From Setaria digitata (taxonomy: Eukaryota; Nematoda; Chromadorea; Rhabditida; Setariidae), in assembly GCA_003640385.1 (NCBI GenBank), contig RCAB01000321.1, positions 1 to 64,000 of the forward strand: 64,000 nt of DNA, written 5' to 3'. Position numbers and translations under genes: made by a program. This document shows, piece by piece, positions 36,651 to 48,700 of the stretch (position 1 is its first letter; every line of letters starts with the position of its first letter). The notes under the pieces are model-generated. The model was not told where the DNA came from. It worked only from the letters and a program-made list of their open reading frames with translations, and searched no databases.

Positions 36651-39600
36651 TTATATGTGATTAGATCCGAAAAAATTAAAAGTTTTGCTAATAGTGAACG
36701 TTAAAGGTATCCTGTCAGGAGTCTCCCCTCAAATGATAGGTTGAAGTTCAGCGAAACAGCACTTATCACACCCAGTCTCGAATTACTGTCTTATCAAAAG
36801 CATACAGGTGATGGGAGAAAATCGATTGCATTAATTCAGTCAACAACTGCTACTTGAATAAAACTATGATGATAAAGCATATAATTAATAGTTTATCATT
36901 TCGAACAATAATTTCCAACAAATGATAAGGACCAAAAACAAATTCATAGTAAACATTTATCTCTGTTGGGCTTGAATAGATTTTCATCATCTGAATTCAC
37001 TGATGAAACCAATGTCAAGATAGTATTTAGAGATTAAATAAATAGGCCACATTTTAGAATGTCGACCTGATGAACTCAAATTTCTTTCGATTTAAAAGAG
37101 ATACTGGTCAAATTTTCGTCTCGGTTTTGCAGCACTTCTTTTTTTTTTTTTTGGAAAACCATTCTAATTAAAAATTTTGCATCAATTTTTATACAATTTT
37201 CTGATGAGTATCTACAAAATGGTATAAATCATTACGATGATTTGTCGTCTGAAATATTTGATACATTGTAGTGTTATTTTTTCTTTTGAATTTGGATAAA
37301 GAATTAAAATAAAAAGATAATTTCATTAATTATGCAATAATTCGGATCAATGATAAAAAAAGAAGCAACAGCAGCAGATGATATGAAAATTGCTCCATTC
37401 TAGGACATTGTGTTCCTGCCAATAAATAATTGAATGAAATCTGGTCCCAGAAGTAAATAACTAGTTAAAGAGGAGAGTAAATAAAATTACTAAAAAAAGA
37501 TAGATATGATGTGATAAAGGAAGAAAGGAATGATGATTACAACGATATTGAAACCGAGTTGAAAATGAACTGAAACCATGCATTATTCAGATTAAATAAA
37601 CTAATCTCTTGCAAATAAACAGGGAGCTCTATAGAAAGAAAAAATTAGGTAAAAAGATGGCATTAATAATTAATTCATAACAAATTAGAAAATAAGAAAT
37701 TTCAAATAAATACATACTTGAGCAGATCTATTATTTTAAGGCAGCAGAGAAAGTAAGACAAGAAATTAGGACGAGACAATTATTTGAGCAGTGAATTTGA
37801 AGTTCCATATTTCAGATGGAAACCGAAAACTCATCTTAGGTAAGAGATGACAATGCTAGGAGAGATGACACTTGCTGTGATGACAGAAAAAGGGAAGAGG
37901 CAAGTGGATGCGAGCAAAAACTGCCTTCCAAGCTTATCGATATTGATATTAACACAACGGCGCTGATGTACTTTTTTAAAATACTAAAATTTAAAACTGA
38001 AATCTCTCTCCCACTCTCTCTCTCTCCCTCTCTCTCTATTTTTCTTTGGACATTTTCAGATGTTTAATGACGCGCATTCTTCCTTAAATCTAAACTTCGA
38101 TCATTGAATGCTCGGTCATTCTCTTCCACCATTCATTTCAAATGGCCTTCATCATCCTCTGCCAGTTATTATTACTGAAGGTTGTCTCGCTTTTTTTTTG
38201 TCTTCCGGTTGAATAATAAAGTAAATGGTCGAGTTTCAGGCAGTTATCATCCGATGCACATTTTCCTTTTGGAATATTTCCGCTTCCGGTTAAAAAAAAG
38301 AGCAATTATTTGCGAATTCCTTCATACACTTTATCCGTCTAATAAATCTGTGATGATTTAGAAAAGTTGTCAGTGGAGTGCCAAATATTATGAGTTCTAC
38401 CACATATAAATGTCATAAAAATGATGAAATTTAACGAAATTACACTGGCACGAAATGCAGAAGTTATGGTATTTATTAATCAGATTGAAGTGACATTATA
38501 TGGAGCAAATGGCGTAATACATTAGCAAAACCTATCGATACCAGCTGTACATTTTTCAGATTAGATGAAATCAGTCTCTGTTTCCATTGATTGCTGGTGA
38601 AATTTATAAATTAGTTTTACAGAACTTCTGAAAATTTCAAATTAATTATAGCTTTTACCCTTACTATATTTTTATTTTGCTCCTCAATATGGGTCATCAC
38701 AGTAACAAAAAAATTTTGTCCCAGTTTTGGAATGGAATGATTTACGAAAATTAGTCCACAAATAGTCTATGAAAATTAATTAATCTTTTTGCATTGGGTA
38801 AAAAAATAACATTCATTTTCTTCAAGAGAGTTTAGGTGAAAAAAAATTGTGGCCCATCGTGAGAATGAAATTTATTGTAATTTTAAGACAAATTAAAGTG
38901 TGTAAGGCCTGCCAACATTGTTTTTGGAGATTGAAATCCAGAAAACTATAATTATTTATAAAGAATGGTTCAGGAGTACAAAAAATACCAATATTTTATT
39001 AAAATGAATCAGCAAATAAAACATTTATCAACATTTATTTAAATTTCAACTACGAGGAGAGGAAGCAAACTGAATGGACTTGATACGTAATTTAATGAAA
39101 TTAATTAGTACGCGAATTGGAAGGAATTCAATATGCAACTTAATAAGATTGATTAATCTATGTTTAGAAAGCAAATACACTGTATTATGCACATGTTTTT
39201 AATATGAGCTTCGCGCTAAAATCGGTGAAATGGTGAGCAGTGTGAATTAATTATTTTCAAGACGACCTCGAGTGAAATTTGATATGATAGATAAAAGATA
39301 CGGTGATGAAGAAATAAAATAAGAAAATGATTAAGGAGATTATCACAGGATAAATTCAAATCTACTTTTTCATCAGATTTAAAAAATTAATTGAAGTCAA
39401 ATTGACTAACTCTAATTAAAATCTCAAGGCATTTTTTCCCATCAATTTTTGAAAAGGATGACTTGATAACTATAGCCATAGTATTTCAGAGAATGGGAGA
39501 AATAAATGGTTGGTGAATTCAATTTATATTTTTGCCATTCAATTAACTTGAAAAAAAAGAAAGGAATGAAATCGGATTTTCAGGCACAAGCACAGCAAAT

Positions 39601-39826
39601 TTTTTTTAAACTAATTCCACAAAGTACATTACTAGTAATGATGGAACACTGCTTCAGACCGTAAATTAGATCATTTCGGAGACATGCTTGAATCGTCTAT
39701 AAAAAAAAAAATTCCTAAAAATAACAACAAGACGAGGCAAGTTTGACTAGCAAAATAACAAATACTCACTCTAGGAAGTAAACAGGAACAGTGAATCTTC
39801 TTCCAGTTATCATTCAAAATTATTAT

Positions 39827-39865
39827 AGCGTTTCGGACTGACTGAATCAGTCAGTCCGAAACGCT
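39827..39865. repeat. Perfect 39-bp palindrome (19-bp arms)
   Basis: AGCGTTTCGGACTGACTGA at 39827-39845 is followed by one central base and its exact reverse complement at 39847-39865. It is GC-richer than the surrounding DNA and stands alone in the gene-poor region. Confidence 0.97.
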
Positions 39866-41010
39866 TTATTCTAGTTTTCTCATTACTTAACACAATTTAA
39901 TTAGCGTGTTATAATGATATTTTCACCGTGAATGTCCATCATAAAGTAATTTCAATTTCACACAAGCAGTACAATTTCTAAAACATGTGCATCGAAAAGG
40001 AAGTCATTAAATGCAATTACCCACATAATACCAAAAAAAAAAAATGACTGGTTTCAGATGTCAGACTAGATCTCGACTACCGTAATTCATTGTATGGTAG
40101 CAAGAGGACTAGAAAGTGACAACTGTAATTCTTGGTTAGCAAACTTTTAATAGATATAACCATATTACTATCACTCCCTAAAATAATAAATATAATGGAA
40201 AAGAAAACCAACAATTGTTCAAGTAGTCAGCTTTAAAAATATCACTTCCTAACTTCTAACGAACATCATCTGTTCCAATCTTATGAAAGTAATAAATGCA
40301 TACAAATGGTTCCTCTGCTCGACAATAGTAGCATTAAATTAATCTACCGCTACTTCCTATTATCATGTGCCAATTATTTGTCTCTGATTCATCCTATCTT
40401 TTCAAGTTTGCTCAAACAGTTTCGATATTTTTAGAAAGCTGTTTGTTGAAGATTTTGTAGATAAATCACGATTCTCTCTGCATTCATAAATACTAGATAA
40501 TCATTGAAGGGGACCCTAGGACAAATGACAAGTTTAAAATAAAGTTCAATAATTCTATTCTATTGTGGCCCTTAAATAGACTGATCTGAATTCACATGAA
40601 GAAAATCCTGCACGAAAGCAATGATTCTTCCTTCTAACCACAAACACATTAGCACAGTTTATTGCACCAACACAGCCTAACTTCAACAAAACTCTTAAAG
40701 CAATCCCAAATCAACAATCGATATCTTTACTATTTCGAGAAATTTAATTGAAAAGTCATTGGCACTTCGCCAAAATTTAACTGGATAAGGACAATAAAAA
40801 GAGACTATATATAAGCGCAAAAAGAAAATGAAAATACGCTTGAAAATTGTCAAAAAAGTTAGTAAATAAGGCGGGTATCAGAAAAAAGAAAAAAGAAGGA
40901 TGAAAAAAGTTTTAATCTTAAATTTTTGCAAATATTCCCTGCAACAGAAAATGACGTTAATAGTTTATAGCGGTAGTTCTGAAATTTACTGTTATTCTAT
41001 TTTATTACCA

Positions 41011-41153
41011 TTTATTATTATCACTATTATTATTACTATTATTTTATTGTCATTATTTATTATTATTATTTATTATTATTCATTATTATTATTTATTATT
41101 GTTATTTATTATTATTTATTATTATTATTTATTATTATTATTTATTATTATTA
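41011..41153. repeat. TTA-rich imperfect microsatellite
   Basis: A mixture of TTA and ATTT units with occasional C or G. Apparent open frames across it encode only Ile/Tyr/Leu-type low-complexity peptide and are not genes. Confidence 0.9.
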
Positions 41154-42346
41154 AGATTCAGAGTTTTTATATTTTGCATTGGGTTTTATATGAGTGAAAG
41201 TGAAATGTTGCGTATTTCCTAAAAGGTTTGATGGAATATTTGATAAATCTAATAAGACAACTTTTTTTTCTTTTTCTCGAGTGGCATAGGCAAGAAAAGG
41301 TAAAGAGGATTGATAAAGTCGTAGTATTGCTTGGAAACCTTTCTAAATGATGGAAAGCTTAGATTGGTGATATGGAATAATAAATTTAATCTAGAAGTCA
41401 ACTAATGATAAAACCGAGTGTAATGAAAATCCCGGTGAAGCATTACTTTTTGGACAAAAAAAATGAAAGAGAGTTACAAAAACGGACATGATAAAAAATG
41501 ATGTTTATTATTTCTAGATAAACAAGATTTCATTAAGAAAAAGTTCATTAAAAAGCTCAGAAAATATGTTTCATTTTCGTTTGATGAGTGACTAAGAAAA
41601 CGCACGATAAGAACAGGAAAAAAAAATGAAAGTTGAGACATGGAAAAATGAATTGATCTAGACTGAATTAAATATAATTTCATTTTTTAAAGGCCAAAAT
41701 AATATGAAATCATTTATCAAAGCACCTTTTTAGTTCATGGACTTTTTGTAAAAGTTTTATGAATAATACTTTCTAAACGAAAATTTTGTTTTAAAAGTGA
41801 CAAATATGTTGAAATTATTGGATTTTAAAATTTGAAAGAAAATGATAAAGGTTTCTTACCAACTAGGCCAAGTATATGTTAATGAATATATGATCAATTA
41901 TTAGCAACGGATGAAGCCTTAAATGATTTATTAAAATTATTGATAGGTTGCACTTGACACTCGACAACAACCACTGCTTAAACGAGCTTGGCCATATAAA
42001 TATCCGTCTATAGGAAGAAGCTGCTACAGGCTTAATGTTACATGCTAACAGGAATCACAACATACACGACAACAGTAGTAAACAGCAAGTGGAAATAAGA
42101 CAGAAACTCAAGGTAAAATAAAATGAAATAACATCACTAATTACAACAGTTCTCTTATTACTTAATTTTCTAGTAAATTATTGAAAACTTTGCTACCATT
42201 ACCTAATCACTCCTTCCTCTCAGCTTTTCTTTAGGGAGCAAAAATAAAAAATTCATTTGAATCTCTACAATTTATTATCACAAATCGGTGATTGCAATTA
42301 ACAAAGCTCAAAAATTAACTGATATGAATTGACATTCATGTTTAAT

Positions 42347-42511
42347 CTAATCGAGGAGTGGAGATGTTGCCCCTAAATTATTGACCTCGAACTGGGCCTC
42401 TTGCTGGTTACCGCAACCAGTCCATTGTACGATTTCATCTATTACCCTATAATTAGTAATTTCCAACGACCCGATAGGCAACTCGATAATAAATTCTCCG
42501 AGAGAAACGAG
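42347..42511 (-). other. Coding-like island, unassigned
   Basis: About 54 codons stay open on the minus strand (ending TAG at 42347-42349), reading for example YRVIDEIVQWTGCGNQQEAQ. The base composition is less AT-rich than the surroundings. There is no Met and no clear acceptor, and a GTAACC donor could end it after WTGC. The opposite strand is also open here. It could be an isolated exon or a worn mobile-element piece. I do not recognise it. Confidence 0.25.
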
Positions 42512-43439
42512 TCAATTAGTATACAACAAATGACAATTAAATAAATGAGGAAAACTGCCAGCGGGTAATAGATGATGTGACCTAAATATAACAGAAGGTT
42601 AAGCTAGTAGCAAATAATATTATGTCACTGGACTATACATACAACAAAAGGTAATGCAAAAGGAAACAAATAAGCTAAGAGGAAATGCGGGGAATAGAGA
42701 GAGGTAGGTTGCAATGTATCATTGAGGACGATCGAGATTCACTATATAAACTTCATTAATAGAATGAGGAGCAATTGATTTTTGCCATGTCAATTGTTAG
42801 TTTAATAGAAAAGCAAATGTTAGTTTGATAGAAACTGGTTAATAAAAATTTTTATGAATATTAATTGACTTTTCAGGACAGAAATTTTATTTTATTTTGT
42901 AGGGAAGTACTCATCCTACATAAGTTTTCATCCCATTTTGTATTTTCTACTTCTTTATATACATAAATGAGTATTGCAAATAATATATATGCCACAAATA
43001 ATGCTATTCTTAAAATAAATTTTTAATTACTAATTCAGATGAAAATCAAATTATTTTTCGTATTTTAAAATGTGTCTCAACGACTGCAGTTCTACGAAAT
43101 AACCAAATGAAATAACACATTTTATGACTAAATTTGAAAAAATAAAAATGAAAATTAAAGGTGTTAGAAGCCACAAGTACACGAATAACAAAATTAATGT
43201 TAAAGTTATTAAGTCAAACTTTAAAAACTTTACCCTCTTGCTATCTAGAACTACTAACTATTAAACCGCAGCACCTAACATTTGCAACTATCAATCAGAC
43301 TTAATTACACAAATTAAAATTCTCCACACAACAAGCCTCGTCGACTAGAATCAATTTCTCTATTTAGAATATAAATGTGTAGATTAAATTGAGATATGTA
43401 GATTAATGCGACACCCAATGATATTTTTTGAAAAGCTCA

Positions 43440-43591
43440 GTGATCAAGCACGAAGGAATCCAAGGGTCCTTATCAACTAGTAGCCAAGGAGAAGAAGAAA
43501 GTTATCAGTGCTACTGCAAACAGATCACTGTTGGAAAGAACGAATTACTCGCATCTATATCACAGTGATAAGAGACTGCAATTTGGTTAAT
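43440..43591 (+). other. Second coding-like island, unassigned
   Basis: After a TGA at about 43437-43439 the plus strand is open for about 48 codons, including KGPYQLVAKEKKKVISAT, and ends in TAA. No start codon, splice sites or family match were found. It is possibly a transposon fragment. Confidence 0.2.
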
Positions 43592-44669
43592 CCCATGTGA
43601 TAACTCCTGTGTGAAATGCTTTGCAAGTGCCCCGTATAGATAGCGATAACTCATTGTTATTAGCAGAAATCAGATAAGAAAAAAGTCTAATGATCTTAAT
43701 CTTTCATCACTGATTAATTTAGAAATAATGAATTCTAGAAAAGTATAATAAGCTGCTTAACAATTCCCTTAGTTTTTCAAAGTTCAAACAAATGAACGAA
43801 TTGAACAAGCCAAGGTAGAAAAAAAGGGTTGCTTGCTTGCATAGCTGATTTCGCTCCATCACTTGCTTTTTCTTTGAGAATTAAAACTGTAAAGTGTGTA
43901 CAACAAAACATGAATAATTTATGATGTATCTTTTGTTGCTAAGAGAAGGGTAAAATAAAAATAATAAAAATATTCTTTATGGTTTACTAATTAAAGTAGG
44001 TGAAGTGTTAACTCAATCATTTTCAAGTGGCAAAAATTATGAGGATTTCCAGATATGGAAGTTGGAACAAATTTTAAAATTCATGTCAAAAAGTGAAAAT
44101 TTCACGGGCAGTGAACTCAACGAAGGATTGGGAAGTTCATATAAAATTCACGGCCAAAAGTTAAAGAGAAAATTTTCGTTCATTTATTCTTTTATAAAAA
44201 TGAATGTATATATGTATTACATTGATGTATGTGTAAAACAATCATTCAGATATCTTTTTACAGCAAAAATAAAGATATTTGATAAAATAAGCTTAATTTC
44301 ATACTCTTCCCATCCGAGAAGACACAGGAGAATTAAGAGAGGATGAACTCCGATGCCATCAAAAGTATTCTTCGGATTCAAACATTTTGGAATTGAATCT
44401 GAAAATTATTGTAAAACATTGTCATTTCTCTTATGTAATTGAAGTAAATTCTTTTTTTTTTTAAATTTTATAATTTAAACCTTACAGCTAATATCGAATG
44501 CTTAGAGAATTGTAGATAAGATGGGCAAAAAACAGCAAAATCAACAGACACTGAACCGGAAAGTGAATCAGCTGATAAAGCAAGCATATCGTACCATTCA
44601 AAGTTAATATTAGTTAAAGTAACAGAAATATTTTCCTCGATATCTTTATCTTCGAGAGTGTGGTTGACT

Positions 44670-45792
44670 TCAGGAATTGCATTTGTACTGTTTGCCAAAC
44701 CACTGAGGGAAATTGCAATGTATGGGATGTATTATTCTCCTGCAAATTGGAAGAAATGAAATTGCAATAGAGAAATTATGAGAGTCAATTTCGAGTCTCT
44801 TTCTTGAACTGTCACACGATGATTCAGTTAATTGAATGAATAGTTGGGCAGTATTATAAAAAGTAGAAATACTGAATTGGTATAGAAAAGAAAAAATGAC
44901 CGGTTTCTGAAATTACTGAACCATAAAATAATCCTTTTAAAGAAGTTTCTCATGAAAGACGTTTTCATAATTATATTTAATTATCAATGCATGACTTTTT
45001 AATGACTTACTGAAGAATTCTAAAGCTTAGCCGGCTTTTTGATATGACAATGCATTTCATTAACAGTTATTAATAACAACTGTTGAAGATTTCTGCGAGA
45101 AACTGAATTACTTAATCACTTACGTAAGAATCATTCTTTTCTTTCTCTCATGATGATCAAATTGTTAACGAACCTACAATAAAAACTAGTTTGAATATTC
45201 TCTAAGCAATCGCAGAAGAAGGCATCACAAACTCTTTGTGCCACATTACAGTCGTCATAACATTGGTCATGTTTTAAGCAGCACCAATTCACTGAAAGTT
45301 AAAAAAACTGAAATTAGTCACTTTTTTTTTTTTTTTTTTTAAGTGTCATTTGAGGTATCCTTGATATTACTTATAACATCATTTCGAAAGCAAATGCAGT
45401 GATATCATTCATTAACATTTATCATTTTAAAGTCATTTTCAGTTTCAGTTGATACCAATGATAAATTCATTTCACTTTCAAATCTTTCAAAAGAAACCAA
45501 AAAAAAAAACTGACATTTCACATACTTTCAATATTTATTTTTGCAAAAAAGTAGACTGATCTTATTTCTTACATTTCCTTTTGAAAATTTTACGAGCTAA
45601 ATGATGGTTTCTATGAGAGCTGAATTGATACTTACTTTGATTCTGGTTGCATGGAATTGTGAGCATTTGAGAAACAAATCGGTAAAAACCGTTATTAGTA
45701 GGACCGCAATAATAATCAGATGCCAGCGATTGATGTATGATAAATATTTGTGTGAACAAAATTATGTATACAGGAAATATATCTTTTGGCAT
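44670..45792 (-). CDS. Secreted phospholipase A2-like protein
   Basis: Three exons (45636-45792, 45174-45291, 44670-44739) join in phase to a 114-residue protein. Residues 1-25 form a signal peptide (KDIFPVYIILFTQIFIIHQS, then SLAS), so the product should be secreted. Exon 1 ends with IPCNQNQ and exon 2 starts MNWCCLKHDQCYDDC, which contains the CCxxHDxCY block of secreted PLA2 enzymes with the catalytic His-Asp pair. Further cysteines follow (VCDAFFCDC, FYC, HC, YKC), enough for several disulphides. The calcium loop, usually YxCGxGGxG, reads YYCGPTNNG and lacks the central glycine. The protein is short, like small nematode PLA2-domain proteins. Junctions: GTAAGT (exon 1) is strong, GTTCGT (exon 2) is weaker. 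Enzyme activity is uncertain because of the loop. The last exon is the least sure. Confidence 0.75.
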
Positions 45793-48700
45793 AGTCCTGA
45801 AATAAAAGATAATAAATACAAGACGTAGTAGATTTTATTTAAATTAAAACTTAACCTAAATTTTACCTGTGTTAGGAAAAATTATAGTTTTTTTATCAAT
45901 AAAAATAGAAATTATAGATGAATTTTGCTAATACAATTATTCATTCCCTTAGCTTTAAAATTATAAACGATTATTAAAAGTTTTAATTACTATTCTTATT
46001 CATATATCCGGTGCAATTTGCTGCAACTAGCAAACATAGTCATTATTAATCTCATTCCAAATACTCTTTTCAGAGTTCGCTATCAAAATTATTCCTTTCA
46101 AACTTAACTGAGTTATCAAGGGTTTTATACATTTATAATTTATTAATGGTTTTATAAAAACATACCTAATTAGTTAATTAAGGTGAAGCGGAAATCTTTC
46201 TCAGTTCAATTTAACTTTCCCAAGAATGCGTGTTGAATTTCTGTGGAAATATTTTACCTCTCCTCTACATTCCTAATGATCCGTTAGTTTTTTCTTCCAA
46301 GACTCTTTCTCGAATCAATTTCTCGTCATAAAAATATGAAAATTGAAGATCCGTTCGATTGCTGCCTATATTCTTTACCAAATAGAAAGATTTTTTCACG
46401 TTAAGTGAGTAGTGGAGAGTGAAAGTAATTCATGCTTGATATTTATTCACTGACAAGAAAAAAATAAAACTTGCAGACAGTTGATGATATTATCAGATGC
46501 CATAGTTGATACTAATTAATGCTGCGTTAAGAATAAAATGATAACAGTAATCGGTGGACAAAGTAGTTTGAAAACTTTTATAATCATTAAAAAATTTTGA
46601 AAGGGAAAAGAAAAAGATGAAAATAAGCAAGGAAAAATGTGGATGGTTGTTTTTTTGTATAATTTATGAAAGTTTATTTGGAGTAAAGAAAACAATGCAA
46701 AAGATAAACATTGATGAAGAATCGGCTAATTAACTGTCCAGTAGATTGATGAATGGACTGATTGATAGGTAGTAAAGGGAAGGAAGCTTCCGTCTTTCTT
46801 CTTCATAAACTTCCAGTTTTAGTTATGTAAACCATTACTTATATTCTCGGCAAAAGTTCTTTATTCTGAATATGAAATCAGATGAAAAAGAATATGGGGA
46901 AAAAAGCCGAATTCACTCATTTCCTTATTGTTTGCTTCATTCATTTGTCAGAAATGCTGAAATTGTTCAATTGCTCTTTGGAAAATGCAATTTTTTGAAA
47001 CGAATAAATTGTGACTTTGCAGTTAAGTTTAAATTTTGCCCTTTCCGCTTTTACAGAATTTTTCCTAAAAAGCTGCTCATCAAATACCTTCAAGTAATTT
47101 TTAAAAAAATAGGCTGAAAAATCCCAAAATAAAATAAGTTGAAAAGAAAACTGTTGGAAGATTCCCAAATAGCGAACATTTTTTATTGTATTGAAAAGTG
47201 TAAGGGCTAAAATGCCAAAAAATAGACATATTAAATTGTAAAAGTGGCATTTTTATTAAAAATGACTGACTGACATTCTCTAAAATTGGCATATTAAAGG
47301 AAAAATGAAGTGAAGTAAAGTTTCTAGGCCTTGGAAAGGACACACAAAAAGAACATTTGAAGGTTGTTGAAATGACATTCATGAATTACCAACAAATGTA
47401 AGAAATAACGCAAGTTTAAGCCTATTAACCTGTTAAATCATTAATGACTGGTTTTCTAATTAAAAATACCTGAGATAATAATACTTCACTGTGCTCCTAC
47501 AAAGATCAATAGTAAAAAAATTACAGCAAAAGCTCATCATTATAATGTCAGCTGTTAAAATATTTGCTTTTATCCAAGCTGCCTAGATGACTTAGGCATC
47601 AACGGGCAATTTAGCTTCTCTGTTCCGTTTCAACACCTTTCCAGTCGTTATTTACCTTTCTTCTGTGACAAAGGTAAAAGTGTGGAGAAACTGCGGGATA
47701 AAACGGATTAGTTTTACGGAAGAAGAAGGCAATTGTCTGACTTTTTTCATGAATTTTGAAACGATAGTTCTTGTGATGTCAATATACGGAAGCAAGAAAA
47801 AGTAATTGGAAAGAAAAAGAAATGGTAACGAACGATGAATGGATGTCATTGAAGAAATGACGACTGTGCATTACTCATCGTTCTTACCTGAGCTTTCATC
47901 TTCGAATTATTAATTTAATGTATCATTTACTCTTCACAATCGTCTCATTTTTTACTTCTCAAGAAAATATCATTTTATCATTGTCTTGTAAAATTCAAAA
48001 TTTCCTCGTGATCACATTTTATTTCTCTTGTCTTGATTGATGTTTACCTTTTGCAGAACTTTCCAGAATTTTAGCTAGCATTTGTTTGAGTTTTAAACGC
48101 TAACTTCAGGATTCTCTATAAGCGTGGCTTGATGTTGCTTGATGATAGAGCTTCAGCTACCTAAAATCTTGGCTGTCAAGGATTGGGCATCGTCAGCTAT
48201 GTAATCCAAAGCAAAATAGTAAATTTCGTAGAATATTTGAAAGTTGATGAGGAAGTGAAATGCAGGTCCGTCTCATACTGTTCTCGAAAAAAGTAAGAAT
48301 GGAAAAACGAGCAACTGAAAGTTGTTATTGCAACTTTTCTCTCCTTCGAAAAGCCAATGTCGTGGCCTAGATCGGTGTAGAGTAGTCAATTCTTGGATGG
48401 TTCCTGCTTTCGATATATTAATCGGACTTCTAATTTCTATTCAACTAATAGCAACAAACTATTCTAGAAATCATTTTGGAAATAAAAATTCATTAACTTT
48501 TAAATGATTTCTATCCCACATCCATATACATCAATCATTTTATTTTGCAAAATCGACAATTTTTGGAACATTTCGACAAGCGTAATATATGACAAATACC
48601 GTAATAATTAGCTTCACCGCGCAAATATGGAAGAAAATAAGGAAGTAGAAATAGAGCCAGATCGAAAAGCGTTTCCAGCACTTGCTTCAAAAATATTCAT

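Larger units (their letters stand above)
31339..44669. other. Gene-poor 13-kb region
   Basis: AT-rich DNA upstream of the SLC6 gene and downstream of the PLA2-like gene. I see no confident exon. It contains the retroelement relic, hairpins, microsatellite and coding-like islands listed separately. It may hold SLC6 promoter elements or an unseen 5' exon. Confidence 0.6.

Noticed and set aside
44005..44346. 113-codon plus-strand open frame
   Set aside because: Lys/Ile/Ser-rich as expected of random AT-rich DNA. No recognisable motif, and it lies just downstream of the PLA2-like gene on the opposite strand.
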